Shown here one piece after another: positions 8,363 to 16,103 of a stretch of 64,000 bases of DNA (position 1 is the stretch's first letter; each line of letters opens with the position of its first letter). The notes under the pieces are model-generated. The model was not told where the DNA came from. It did not search any database and saw nothing but the letters and a program-made list of their open reading frames with translations. Made by a program: the position numbers and the translations under genes. Origin of the DNA: BOG-908 sp965198855 (lineage in GTDB: Bacteria; Pseudomonadota; Alphaproteobacteria; Acetobacterales; Acetobacteraceae); contig CBDAPZ010000001.1 in the NCBI GenBank assembly GCA_965198855.1, forward strand, positions 2,666,001-2,730,000, in the 5' to 3' direction.

Positions 8363-8674
8363 TCACTCGGTAATTGCGTATACTGCGTCGCCACGGATTT
8401 CGCACGGGATGGCTGTCAGGCTGTCGCCTCGGCAGGGTCCGCGGACGCAAAAACCGTCGGAAGGCCGGAACGCGGCGCCGTGGGTGGCACAGACGAGCAT
8501 CTGCCCGTCGGCACTCATGAACTTCCCCGGCAACCAGTCGAGCGGCACCCCGAGATGCGGGCATGCATTGCGGTAAATTTTTAGGCAATCAGCCAGACGT
8601 ATGGCGAGGAGGCCGTCGGGAAGGCCAATGGCGATGTGGTCCGGCAGGTCGGCGAGACGGCAGACCTGCTTCAC
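8363..8674 (-). CDS. Small Rieske [2Fe-2S] protein
   Basis: 103 residues, a single Rieske domain. The cluster ligands are C38-P-H40 and C62-A-T-H65, followed by the AAFRPSDGFCVRGPC strand that usually closes the domain (G-x-CxxGP). Such stand-alone ferredoxins usually feed electrons to oxygenases or act as redox subunits; no oxygenase is adjacent. The GTG start at 8674 overlaps the EVE gene stop by one base (TAGTG), so translation is probably coupled. It is the last gene of the YciI-EVE-Rieske operon. It is shorter than most nitrite-reductase or dioxygenase ferredoxins only at the N-terminus. Confidence 0.82.
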   Translation of the reverse strand: MKQVCRLADLPDHIAIGLPDGLLAIRLADCLKIYRNACPHLGVPLDWLPGKFMSADGQMLVCATHGAAFRPSDGFCVRGPCRGDSLTAIPCEIRGDAVYAITE

Positions 8675-9087
8675 TACAGGCCGGCGAGCTTGCAGATGTA
8701 GCGCCAGTGGGGCTCGTCGACGGGGGCAACGGAGAGGCGGGAGTAGCGCAGGAGGGAGAGGTCGGCCAGCGCCGGGTCGGCTTTCATCTCGGCGAGAGTA
8801 ACGGGGCGCTTGACGGGTTTGACCGCTTTCATGTCGACGCAGACCCAGTCGCCTTTTTCGCCGTCGGCGCTCGGGTCCGGGTACGCGGTGCGGACGACCT
8901 GGACGATGCCGACGATCTCCTTGCCGATGTTGGAGTGGTAGAAGAAGGCCTGGTCGCCCTTCTCCATGGCTTTGAGGTTGTTGCGGGCCTGGTAGCTGCG
9001 CACGCCGGTCCAGGGTTCGATCTTGTTGGCGACCTGCTGGTCCCAGCAGAAGGAATCGGGTTCGGATTTGACGAGCCAGTACTTCAC
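8674..9087 (-). CDS. EVE domain protein
   Basis: 137 residues, the complete EVE (PUA-like, Thy28-type) fold: MKYWLVKSEPDSF, WTGVRSYQARNNLKAMEKGD, FFYHSN, GIVQVV, PVTLAEMKADPAL, LSLLRYSRLSVAPV. The family binds modified nucleobases in DNA or RNA in some characterised members; the ligand here is unknown. GTG start, overlapping the YciI stop by 4 nt (GTGA), and it ends overlapping the Rieske start, so all three genes are co-translated. Confidence 0.9.
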   Translation of the reverse strand: MKYWLVKSEPDSFCWDQQVANKIEPWTGVRSYQARNNLKAMEKGDQAFFYHSNIGKEIVGIVQVVRTAYPDPSADGEKGDWVCVDMKAVKPVKRPVTLAEMKADPALADLSLLRYSRLSVAPVDEPHWRYICKLAGL

Positions 9088-9377
9088 GCGAGCTTGTCTC
9101 CGTCCTTGAAGACCTGGCGGTAGGGGCGGATCTGCACGCTCTCGAACAGGCCGGATTTGTTGTAGGGGTCGGCGGCGGCAAAGCCTTCGGCCTCGGCGCG
9201 GTCGGCGACGTCGATAATCAGGAGGCTGCCGCAGGGGCGGCTGTCGAGGTCGAGCAGGGCGCCGGCGGAGGCGAGCTTTGCGACGTAGGTTTCCAGATAG
9301 GCGAGGTGTTGCGGGCGTTGGGCGAGGCGGAGGTCCAGGCTGCCGGGCTTGTCGGTGCAGATGAGAGCGAACAGCAT
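9084..9377 (-). CDS. YciI-like protein
   Basis: 97 residues, a YciI/YCII ferredoxin-like fold: LFALICTDKPGSLDLRLAQRP, HLAYLETY, LLDLDSRPCGSLLIIDV, AEGFAAADPYNKSGLFESVQIRPYR. The His-Asp pair used by catalytic YCII members is partly present (HLAYL and DPY). The role is unknown; some relatives act as dehydrochlorinases. ATG at 9377, preferred over a start 10 codons upstream because the family begins with MLFALIC. It is first gene of a three-gene overlapping operon and divergent from ccmC. Confidence 0.82.
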   Translation of the reverse strand: MLFALICTDKPGSLDLRLAQRPQHLAYLETYVAKLASAGALLDLDSRPCGSLLIIDVADRAEAEGFAAADPYNKSGLFESVQIRPYRQVFKDGDKLA

Positions 9378-9470
9378 GTTTGCGGGCCTTGCGCTGGGTT
9401 TGTGCACACCACGTTAGAATGAGCTAGGCTGCGCTTCAAACGGCACGGCGGCAGTGATAGAGGTTTTTGC

Positions 9471-10271
9471 GTGGAAGCGAGCACCGCGATAGCGGACCAG
9501 AATACACCTGGCGAGAAGATCGGGCCTAAGCCTCAACGACGCAGCCTGCACCGGTTTGCCAATCCCGGGCGGTTTCTGCGGCTGGCGGCGCGTGTGCAGC
9601 CCTGGCTGACCTGGCCGGCCGCTATGTTGACCTTAGTGGGCTTGTTCTGGGGGGTGTTTTTGTCACCCGCGGATTACCAGCAGGGCGATGCGGTGCGGAT
9701 CATGTATATCCATGTGCCGTTCGCCTGGCTGGCGACGGCTGGGTATGGGTCGTTGGCGGCGGCTTCGTTCATGTCGATCGTCTGGCGGCATCCGCTGGCG
9801 GATATGGCGGCGGCCGAGATTGGGCCGGTGGGGGCTGCGGCGACCGCGCTGTGCCTGGCGACGGGGAGCCTGTGGGGCAAGCCGATGTGGGGTGCCTGGT
9901 GGGTGTGGGATGCGCGGCTGACCAGTGTGCTGGTGCTGTTCTTCCTGTATTGCGGGCATATCATGCTGATACGTGCGTTCGACGATATGGAGCGCGGGGC
10001 GCGGGCCGGGGCTATTCTCGCGATGGTTGGTGTGGTGAACCTGCCGATCATCCATTTTTCGGTGCAGTGGTGGAATACCCTGCACCAGGGCAACAGCATA
10101 GGGATTACCGGGTCCAACACCATGGATAGCCGCATGCTCTGGCCGCTGTTCATTTCGGCGCTTGGGTGCTCGTTCGGGTTCGCGGCGATCGTGGTGGGGC
10201 GGCTGCGGGCGGCGGTGATGGAGCGTCGGCTGCGCGGGCTGCTGATGGCCCAGGCGGAGCGGGTGGCGTGA
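9471..10271 (+). CDS. ccmC: Heme export/handling protein CcmC
   Basis: 266 residues with six membrane segments and the tryptophan-rich heme motif WGAWWVWDARLTS facing the periplasm, plus conserved histidines in MYIHVP and LPIIHFSVQWWNTLHQG. CcmC loads heme onto CcmE during System I cytochrome c maturation. GTG start; the N-terminal 40 residues are hydrophilic, slightly longer than usual, so a later start is possible. The stop overlaps the ccmD GTG. ccmA and ccmB are not in the window. Confidence 0.95.
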   Translation: MEASTAIADQNTPGEKIGPKPQRRSLHRFANPGRFLRLAARVQPWLTWPAAMLTLVGLFWGVFLSPADYQQGDAVRIMYIHVPFAWLATAGYGSLAAASFMSIVWRHPLADMAAAEIGPVGAAATALCLATGSLWGKPMWGAWWVWDARLTSVLVLFFLYCGHIMLIRAFDDMERGARAGAILAMVGVVNLPIIHFSVQWWNTLHQGNSIGITGSNTMDSRMLWPLFISALGCSFGFAAIVVGRLRAAVMERRLRGLLMAQAERVA

Positions 10272-10435
10272 TCAATCCACTGAATTTCGATCATTTGCCG
10301 TTTATTGCGGCGGCCTATGGGTTGTTTTTTGCGGTAACGGCGTGGCTGGTGATCGGCGCGCGGACGCGGCTGGCGCTGGTGACGCGGCGGTTGCGGGCGG
10401 CTGATCCGCGGGCGCGCGACGGAGGCAGATCATGA
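10268..10435 (+). CDS. ccmD: Heme exporter subunit CcmD
   Basis: 55 residues. GTG start overlapping the ccmC stop (GTGA). One membrane helix (AAYGLFFAVTAWLVIGAR) with the family's H-L-PFI-AAYG lead and a basic cytoplasmic tail. CcmD stabilises the CcmABC-CcmE complex and helps release holo-CcmE. The 3' end overlaps the ccmE ATG by 4 nt. Identity comes from size, topology and operon position. Confidence 0.9.
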   Translation: MINPLNFDHLPFIAAAYGLFFAVTAWLVIGARTRLALVTRRLRAADPRARDGGRS

Positions 10436-10938
10436 CGCGCAAGCATCGGCGATTGGTGATCGTGCTGGCCTGTGCTGCCGGGATCGGGAGCGCCAGCGCG
10501 CTGACGCTGAATGCGTTCAGCGACAACATGGTGTTTTTCATGTCGCCTGGGGATATTGCGGCGAAGCAACCGGCGGTCGGGCGGATGATACGGCTGGGCG
10601 GGCTGGTGCAGGCCGGGTCGCTGAAGCGCGAGAGCGTGGATGGCGAGCCGGTGGCCGCGTTCCGGGTGACCGACGGTAAGAACACGATTGCCGTGCGGTA
10701 TACGGGGATTTTGCCGGATTTGTTCCGTGAGGGACAGGGCGTGGTGGCGCTGGGGGTGATTGCACCGGATCGCAGTTTCACCGCGCAGGAAGTGCTGGCG
10801 AAGCATGATGAGACGTATATGCCGAAAGATGTGGCGGATGCGTTGAAGCGGTCGGGGCATTGGAACCCGGCCAAGGGCTCGGCGCCACCGGCTTCGACTT
10901 GGAATACGGCGGTGACCGCTTCCGCCCGTGGAAGCTAG
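10432..10938 (+). CDS. ccmE: Cytochrome c-type biogenesis protein (heme chaperone) CcmE
   Basis: 168 residues. An N-terminal anchor (RRLVIVLACAAGIGSASALTL), then the OB-fold periplasmic domain with MSPGDIA, IRLGGLVQAGSL, VRYTGILPDLFREGQG and the heme-binding LAKHDETYMP, where His125 is the covalent heme ligand and Tyr129 the axial one. It receives heme from CcmC and passes it to CcmF. It ends 4 nt before an inserted ORF instead of running straight into ccmF. Confidence 0.96.
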   Translation: MTRKHRRLVIVLACAAGIGSASALTLNAFSDNMVFFMSPGDIAAKQPAVGRMIRLGGLVQAGSLKRESVDGEPVAAFRVTDGKNTIAVRYTGILPDLFREGQGVVALGVIAPDRSFTAQEVLAKHDETYMPKDVADALKRSGHWNPAKGSAPPASTWNTAVTASARGS

Positions 10939-10942
10939 TTCC

Positions 10943-11464
10943 ATGCAGGCGAGATCAGTAAGCCAAATCGACAGTTTTACGCTTCGCTATGTGAAGCTCG
11001 CTCTCGCCTTCTCAGGCGTCAGCCTGACAATCCTTCTGCTCGGCCTAGATGCACGTGGTATTTTGGCATTTCTCGTCGCAGCTGTCGTGTGCCTGTGGGC
11101 AATTGTCGAAATTGTCAAGATAGCGTGCCGACTGCGTTGGAAAAGGTCGCTTTCCCGTCTTGCCGGACTAAGTATCTTCCTAGGCGCCTTGTGGCAACAA
11201 GCTATGTTTGAAGATCATATTCGTTTGTTCCTAATGCGGCCGTTGTACCAGCAGCAAGTTGCTTCCCTGAAAACTGGAGCTAACGGTTTCAAGCACACAC
11301 AATGGAGGTGGCCAGCAAGCCTAGGCACCGGCGAAAACGTCCTCGTGTATGATGATCGCCCAAACGGCGTCACGGTCGGCGTTGTCAGAGATCGTAGTTG
11401 CTCTGAGACCGTGCAAATGCTGGCAAAGAGTTTTTTCCTGTCCCGAAGGGTATGCTGGTCCTGA
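10943..11464 (+). CDS. Unknown membrane protein inserted in the ccm operon (possibly frameshifted)
   Basis: 173 residues from the ATG at 10943 (GGAAG 8 nt upstream). An alternative GTG lies at 10928. Two hydrophobic helices (about residues 20-70) are followed by a soluble domain. I do not recognise the family, and no ccm component fits. Base composition is visibly less G+C-rich than the flanking ccm genes, with different codon preference, suggesting acquisition. The frame ends in an odd tail after a six-T run (11431-11436). One more T would give an alternative end PVPKGMLVLTLEQIRQ and a stop at 11485-11487, one base before ccmF. A frameshift or sequencing error is therefore plausible. Confidence 0.5.
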   Translation: MQARSVSQIDSFTLRYVKLALAFSGVSLTILLLGLDARGILAFLVAAVVCLWAIVEIVKIACRLRWKRSLSRLAGLSIFLGALWQQAMFEDHIRLFLMRPLYQQQVASLKTGANGFKHTQWRWPASLGTGENVLVYDDRPNGVTVGVVRDRSCSETVQMLAKSFFLSRRVCWS

Positions 11465-11488
11465 CCCTCGAACAGATAAGGCAGTAAA

Positions 11489-13447
11489 TTGATACCCGAA
11501 CTTGGTAATTTTGCACTGGCGCTGGCTTGCGCTTTGGCGTTTGCGCAGGCGGTGATAGGGATTTTTGGGGCGCATCGGCGCGATGTACGGCTGATGGCGG
11601 CAACGCCTGGCTTGGCGCTGGGGCAGTTGCTGGCGCTGGCACTGGCGGCGGGGGCGCTGGTCTGGGCAAGTGTGGCCGACGATTTCTCGGTGATCAATGT
11701 CGCCGAGAACAGCGCGATCGCCAAACCGCTGCTCTACAAGATTTCCGGCACCTGGGGAAATCATGAGGGGTCGATCCTGCTCTGGGGTTTGATCCTGGGC
11801 ATTTGCGGCGGGCTGGTTTCCGTGTTTGGGCGGAATTTGCCGAGTGGTTTGCGGGCGCGGGTGCTTGGCGTGCTTGGCGGAACCTCGGCGGGATTCCTGC
11901 TGTTTTGCCTCACAACATCCAATCCGTTTTTCCGGGCATTTCCGGCGCCGCTTGATGGGCGCGGGATGAATCCGCTGTTGCAGGACCCGGGTTTGGCGTT
12001 TCATCCACCGATTCTCTACATGGGGTATGTGGGGTTTGCGGTGCCGTTCGCGTTTGCGGTGGCGGCGTTGCTGGAAGGGCGGATCGATGCGGCGTGGGGG
12101 CGCTGGGTGCGGCCTTGGGCGCTGGTATCGTGGTGTTTTCTGACCGTCGGCATCGCGATGGGGTCGTGGTGGGCGTATTACGAGCTCGGCTGGGGCGGCT
12201 ACTGGTTCTGGGATCCGGTGGAGAATGCGTCGTTGATGCCGTGGCTGACGGGCACGGCGCTGGTGCATTCGGCGATCGTGGTGGAGAAGCGGGAGAGCTT
12301 GAAGATATGGACGGTGCTGCTGGCGATCGGCACGTTCAGCCTGTCGCTCTCGGGCACATTCCTGGTGCGGTCGGGCATTCTCAATTCGGTGCATGCGTTT
12401 GCCAATGATCCGGCGCGGGGGATTTTCATTCTTGCGTTGCTGGGGCTGGTGATCGGCGGCTCGCTGCTGCTGTTTGCGCTGCGGGCGCCGCTGCTGAAAT
12501 CGGGCGGATTGTTTGCGCCGGTGTCGCGTGAAGGGGCGCTGGTGCTGAACAATATTCTGCTGTGCTCGATCTGCGCGGTGGTGGTGGCGGGAACGATGAC
12601 GCCGCCGTTCGCGGATCTGCTGCTGGGGCAGAAGATCAGTGTGGGCGCGCCGTTCTTTAACATGACGGTGCTTCCGTTGGCGATCCCGGTGTTCATGGCG
12701 ATGGCGGTGGGGCCGTTGCTGCCATGGAAGCGCGGGCGGGTGTGGCCGCTGGTGGTGCATGCGTGGTGGGCGGCGCTGGCTGCTAGCATTGTCGCCGGCG
12801 TTTGCGCTTACGGGATGAAGGTTTTGCCGGCCTTGGCATTTGGCGGGGCGACGTGGCTGATCCTTGGGTCGTTTGCGGAAGTGTTCGAGCGAACCTTGCT
12901 GTTTCGGGCGCCGGTGGCCAACAGCGTGCGGCGTGCGCGTGGGCTGCCGGTGGCTGTTCTTGGGGCGGCGATCGCCCATGCCGGCATGGGCGTGACGATT
13001 GCGGGCATTGCCGGAATGTCGCTTGCCAGCAGCAAGATCGTGGAGGCCAAGCCGGGGGACCAGTTTGCGCTCGGCCATTACAGTTTTGTGTTGTTGAAGC
13101 TGGATACGGTGCCGGGGCCGAATTACACGTCGCGCGTGGCGACGATCGAGGTGCTGCATAATGGGGCACCGCTCACGATCATGACGCCTTCGCGCAGGAG
13201 CTTCACGGCGCAGCAACAGACAACGAGCGATGTGGCGATACAGACGAATTTGTTCCGCGACATCTATACGGTGTTGGGCGATGAGCGAGATGGCTCTGCG
13301 GTCCTGCGGCTGCATGTCAATCCGCTGGCGCCTTGGATATGGCTGGGAGCGCTGATCATGGCGGCCGGCGGGGTGTTGTCGCTGGCGGACCGGCGGTTGC
13401 GCGTTGGCGCGCCTTCGAAGGCGGTGCGTGGGGCGGTGCCGGCGTGA
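11489..13447 (+). CDS. ccmF: Heme lyase subunit CcmF
   Basis: 652 residues, multi-spanning inner membrane protein with the WWD heme motif WGGYWFWDPVENASLMPW (W235 onward) and conserved histidines (FHPPILYMGY, TGTALVHSAI). It ligates heme to apocytochrome CxxCH with CcmH and CcmI. The protein opening MIPELGNFALALA matches the family, but the start codon is TTG (11489), with AAGG 7 nt upstream. The extra ORF in front may have displaced an original ATG. It overlaps ccmG by 4 nt. Confidence 0.96.
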   Translation: MIPELGNFALALACALAFAQAVIGIFGAHRRDVRLMAATPGLALGQLLALALAAGALVWASVADDFSVINVAENSAIAKPLLYKISGTWGNHEGSILLWGLILGICGGLVSVFGRNLPSGLRARVLGVLGGTSAGFLLFCLTTSNPFFRAFPAPLDGRGMNPLLQDPGLAFHPPILYMGYVGFAVPFAFAVAALLEGRIDAAWGRWVRPWALVSWCFLTVGIAMGSWWAYYELGWGGYWFWDPVENASLMPWLTGTALVHSAIVVEKRESLKIWTVLLAIGTFSLSLSGTFLVRSGILNSVHAFANDPARGIFILALLGLVIGGSLLLFALRAPLLKSGGLFAPVSREGALVLNNILLCSICAVVVAGTMTPPFADLLLGQKISVGAPFFNMTVLPLAIPVFMAMAVGPLLPWKRGRVWPLVVHAWWAALAASIVAGVCAYGMKVLPALAFGGATWLILGSFAEVFERTLLFRAPVANSVRRARGLPVAVLGAAIAHAGMGVTIAGIAGMSLASSKIVEAKPGDQFALGHYSFVLLKLDTVPGPNYTSRVATIEVLHNGAPLTIMTPSRRSFTAQQQTTSDVAIQTNLFRDIYTVLGDERDGSAVLRLHVNPLAPWIWLGALIMAAGGVLSLADRRLRVGAPSKAVRGAVPA

Positions 13448-14019
13448 GCGGGTCGTTGATCGCGCGACGGCGGTTGATGCTGCTGGCCCCGCTGGCGGTG
13501 GTGGTGGCCGGTGGCGCGGCGTTCTGGACGATGCTTGATCGCATGGAGCAAGGCCGGTTCGATCCGCATGACATCGGGAACCCGATGCTCGGCAAGCCGA
13601 TGCCGGCATTCGACTTGGCAGGGCTTGCGGCTGCAGGCGGGTTTTCCAGCAAGGACGTTCTTGCCGCGGCGCAGAAGCAGCCGGTGCTGATCAATTTCTT
13701 TATGTCGACCTGCATTCCGTGTGCGGAAGAGGCTGACACCTTGGCGGGACTGTCGAAGCAGGGCGTGCCGATCTGGGGCATTGCGTGGGAGGATCCGCCG
13801 GACAAGGCGCAGGCGTTCCTGACCAGGTTCGGCAATCCGTTTACGCAGGTGGCGGTGGACCATGATGGCGGCACGGCGATCAACTTCGGGTTGTACGGTG
13901 TGCCAGAAAGCTACCTGATCGATCGCACGGGCCGGATCGTATGGCACATGGCCGGCGCCTTGAACGACGGTATCATCGAGCATTCGTTAATGCCCGCTTT
14001 CTCGCAGGCAAAGCTATGA
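13444..14019 (+). CDS. ccmG: Thiol:disulfide interchange protein CcmG/DsbE
   Basis: 191 residues. An N-terminal membrane anchor (LMLLAPLAVVVAGGAAFW) and a periplasmic thioredoxin fold: GKPMPAFDL, INFFMSTCIPCAEE with Cys90 and Cys93, GIAWEDPPDKAQAFL, YGVPESYLIDRTGRI. It reduces apocytochrome c or CcmH thiols. The residue before the first Cys is Thr where most relatives have Trp (WCxPC), a substitution that could shift redox behaviour. GTG start overlapping the ccmF stop; the TGA overlaps the ccmH ATG. Confidence 0.92.
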   Translation: MSGSLIARRRLMLLAPLAVVVAGGAAFWTMLDRMEQGRFDPHDIGNPMLGKPMPAFDLAGLAAAGGFSSKDVLAAAQKQPVLINFFMSTCIPCAEEADTLAGLSKQGVPIWGIAWEDPPDKAQAFLTRFGNPFTQVAVDHDGGTAINFGLYGVPESYLIDRTGRIVWHMAGALNDGIIEHSLMPAFSQAKL

Positions 14020-14501
14020 GAATGACGGGGGGTTTGGGGGGGCAAGCTTTGCTCCTCCAATCTTTCTTGTTGTTGTCTTTGTCTTTCAGCGTTGCTCATG
14101 CCGTTTCCGATCCGCGCGAGATGTTGCCAGACGCTGCGCAGGAAGCGCGTGCGGAAGCGATTGGCAGCCAGTTGCGATGCCTGGTGTGCCAGAACGAATC
14201 GATCGAGGATAGCGATGCGGCGTTGGCGCGCGATTTGCGGGCCAAGGTGCGCGACCAGGTGAAGGCCGGGCGATCGGATACGGATATCGTGGCCTGGATG
14301 GTAGCACGGTACGGCAGCTTCGTACGGCTGAAGCCGGCGCTGACACCGGCAACCTTGTTGCTGTATGGGACACCTGTTTTGGCTTTGCTTGCAGGGGCGG
14401 CGGCGGCTTTCTTCGGACGATCGCGGCAGGGCGCAGCGCCAGCTCCGTTGAGCGAGCGGGAGCAGGCAAAGTTGGTTGAATTGGGTTTGCCTGAGCGATG
14501 A
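14016..14501 (+). CDS. ccmH: Cytochrome c maturation protein CcmH (CcmH/CycL)
   Basis: 161 residues. The signature LRCLVCQNESIEDSDA (Cys55, Cys58) and the following three-helix bundle (LARDLRAKVRDQV, DIVAWMVARYGSFVRLKP) are intact; a C-terminal membrane helix follows. CcmH reduces the CxxCH of apocytochrome c for heme ligation. The start ATG overlaps the ccmG stop (ATGA). The first ~18 codons are written by a G-rich stem-loop repeat (14025-14069). The signal peptide therefore opens with MRMTGGLGGQALLLQS, unlike typical signal sequences. Confidence 0.93.
   Translation: MRMTGGLGGQALLLQSFLLLSLSFSVAHAVSDPREMLPDAAQEARAEAIGSQLRCLVCQNESIEDSDAALARDLRAKVRDQVKAGRSDTDIVAWMVARYGSFVRLKPALTPATLLLYGTPVLALLAGAAAAFFGRSRQGAAPAPLSEREQAKLVELGLPER
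14025..14069 (+). repeat. G-rich stem-loop repeat, copy 2, inside ccmH
   Basis: CGGGGGGTTTGGGGGGG, arm CAA, CTTTG, CTCCTCC and then TCTTTCTTG. It aligns with the copies at 3050, 18844 and 54073, including the T-rich right flank. It is translated as part of the CcmH signal peptide. Confidence 0.7.
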
Positions 14502-15226
14502 TTTGGGTTTTTATCGTGCTGGTGGCGGCGGTGGCGCTGTCGCCATTCTGCTGGGCCGTGTGGCGTGGCGGGCGGGTGCGCAGCCGACGGGAAGCAGCGA
14601 TGGCATTGCATCGCGCGCAGCTGATGGAGCTGGACCGTGACCTGTCGGAACGGCGGTTACTGGAGAGCGAGCATACGGCCGCGCGCCTGGAAGTGCAGCG
14701 GCGCTTGCTGGCGGAAGCGGAACTGACCGAGGCCGGCACTGCAAAATCGAGCTCCACTGCGGTGATCCTGACGGCGGTGCTGGTGCCGGTGTTGGGACTG
14801 TTCCTGTATGTGACTGATGGGATGCCGAATTACCAGGCAGTGTCTGCGGCCGCGCAGGCTGAGGCGGCCAAACAGGCCGACAAGAACAATGAAATGCGTG
14901 ACGCAGAACTGGTGATGCGGCTACAGACGATACTCGCGACCATGAATCCGGCCGATGAAAGAGCACGCAAAGGCTATATCGTGCTGGGCAACGCGGAACT
15001 TAAGATCGGGCAAATTCCTGACGCAGTGGCGGCCTGGCAGAAGGCGCTCGCGAGCAAGTTCGAACCGACGCTTGGGGCGGAGACTGCGGAACTTATGGCC
15101 GACATCGCCGGGCATGTGACGCCGGAATCGGCGGCGCTGTTCAAACGCGCACTGGCAGAAGCGCCGGCGGACGTGCCGTGGCGCAAGGCGGCGGAAAAGC
15201 GGCTGGCTGCGGCTGGCGGTTCTTGA
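14498..15226 (+). CDS. ccmI: Cytochrome c biogenesis protein CcmI (CycH)
   Basis: 242 residues. An N-terminal helix, a cytoplasmic leucine-zipper-like segment (HRAQLMELDRDLSE, RLLAEAELTEAG), a second helix (VILTAVLVPVLGLFLYV), then a TPR-type periplasmic domain (YIVLGNAELKIGQIPDAVAAWQKAL). It chaperones apocytochrome c to CcmFH. It overlaps ccmH by 4 nt and is the last gene of the ccm run. A SdhAF4-like small gene follows after 12 nt. Confidence 0.92.
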   Translation: MIWVFIVLVAAVALSPFCWAVWRGGRVRSRREAAMALHRAQLMELDRDLSERRLLESEHTAARLEVQRRLLAEAELTEAGTAKSSSTAVILTAVLVPVLGLFLYVTDGMPNYQAVSAAAQAEAAKQADKNNEMRDAELVMRLQTILATMNPADERARKGYIVLGNAELKIGQIPDAVAAWQKALASKFEPTLGAETAELMADIAGHVTPESAALFKRALAEAPADVPWRKAAEKRLAAAGGS

Positions 15227-15238
15227 AAAGGATAAATC

Positions 15239-15376
15239 ATGGACGAGAAGACGGAGGCGACGACTGAGAAAGTCGAGGAGACCAAGCCGATGCCGAAGGA
15301 GATCGGTGGTCCTAAGGGGCCCGAACCTACGCGGTATGGGGATTGGGAAGTTAAGGGGCGCTGCACAGACTTTTAG
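15239..15376 (+). CDS. DUF1674/SdhAF4-like small protein
   Basis: 45 residues. The C-terminal half contains GGPKGPEPTRYGDWEVKGR, the invariant block of the DUF1674 family, related to eukaryotic SDHAF4, which protects flavinated SdhA during succinate dehydrogenase assembly. The N-terminal half is a charged linker. ATG with AAAAGGA upstream. It lies 12 nt after ccmI, so it is probably cotranscribed with the ccm operon, linking cytochrome c and respiratory-complex assembly. The stop codon is immediately followed by repeat element copy 2. Confidence 0.85.
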   Translation: MDEKTEATTEKVEETKPMPKEIGGPKGPEPTRYGDWEVKGRCTDF

Positions 15377-15422
15377 AAAGGAAGCGCTTCTTTTTTAAAA
15401 AAAAGAAACAAAAAACTTTTAT
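15377..15422 (-). repeat. A/T-rich stem-loop element, copy 2 (reverse)
   Basis: GGAAGCGCTTCTTTTTT, AAAAAAAAGAAAC, then AAAAAACTTTTATG. It begins at the stop codon of the SdhAF4-like gene and precedes the SDR at 15438. Confidence 0.75.
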
Positions 15423-15437
15423 GTTTGGTGCCGGGAT

Positions 15438-16103
15438 TTGTTGACCACTCTTGTCATTGGCGCAAGTGGGGGGATTGGGCAGGCGCTGGTGAGCGCATTG
15501 AAGGGTCGGGAGACTGTCGTTGCTTTGACACGTCGCTCCGAGCCTGGGCTGGATCTGACCGATGAGAACTCTATTGCCAAAGCCGCGGAAGAGCTGAGAC
15601 ATAAAGAGCCTTTTGGTCGGATCGTTGATGCAACTGGGGTATTGACGATCGATGGCCGTGGGCCGGAGAAGCGCCTCGCGGAACTGGACCCTGCCCTCCT
15701 CGCCCGTGCATTTGCGATCAACGCCATCGGGCCTGCGCTGCTGCTGAAACATTTTTCGCCGTTGCTGCCGAGGGAAGGCCGATGTGTGTTCGCGACTCTG
15801 TCGGCACGAGTTGGCAGCATCGGCGATAATCAATTGGGCGGCTGGTTTGGATACCGCGCGTCGAAGGCGGCACTCAATCAGATTTGGCGCACCGCTGCGA
15901 TCGAGATCGCCCGCAAGCGCCCAGACGCAGTGCTGCTGGCACTGCAGCCGGGAACCGTGCGCACGCGGCTCTCAGCACCATTCACCGCAGCCGAGCAGGG
16001 TTTTACACCTGCTGAGGCTGCAGAAAAGCTGATCGCAGTCATGGATTCGGCCGATGAAAGCGGCGTGTTCCTGGATCACGCGGGTTTATCCGTGCCGTGG
16101 TAG
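15438..16103 (+). CDS. SDR family protein, C-factor (CsgA)-like
   Basis: 221 residues. The nucleotide motif GASGGIG is at 8-14, VDATG replaces the usual NNAG, and LSARVGSIGDN leads to the catalytic YRASK (Tyr139, Lys143). The pattern SARVGSIGDNxLGGWxxYRASKAALN is characteristic of C-factor-like reductases. Substrate unknown. The best start is TTG at 15438 because family members begin directly with the first beta strand; no in-frame ATG exists upstream in a sensible place. The 3' end overlaps the convergent membrane protein gene by 28 nt. Confidence 0.82.
   Translation: MLTTLVIGASGGIGQALVSALKGRETVVALTRRSEPGLDLTDENSIAKAAEELRHKEPFGRIVDATGVLTIDGRGPEKRLAELDPALLARAFAINAIGPALLLKHFSPLLPREGRCVFATLSARVGSIGDNQLGGWFGYRASKAALNQIWRTAAIEIARKRPDAVLLALQPGTVRTRLSAPFTAAEQGFTPAEAAEKLIAVMDSADESGVFLDHAGLSVPW

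Noticed and set aside
11321..13609. 762-residue minus-strand open frame
   Set aside because: Antisense to ccmF and ccmG; extreme Arg/His/Pro/Gln composition is the mirror of G+C-rich codons. No domain visible.
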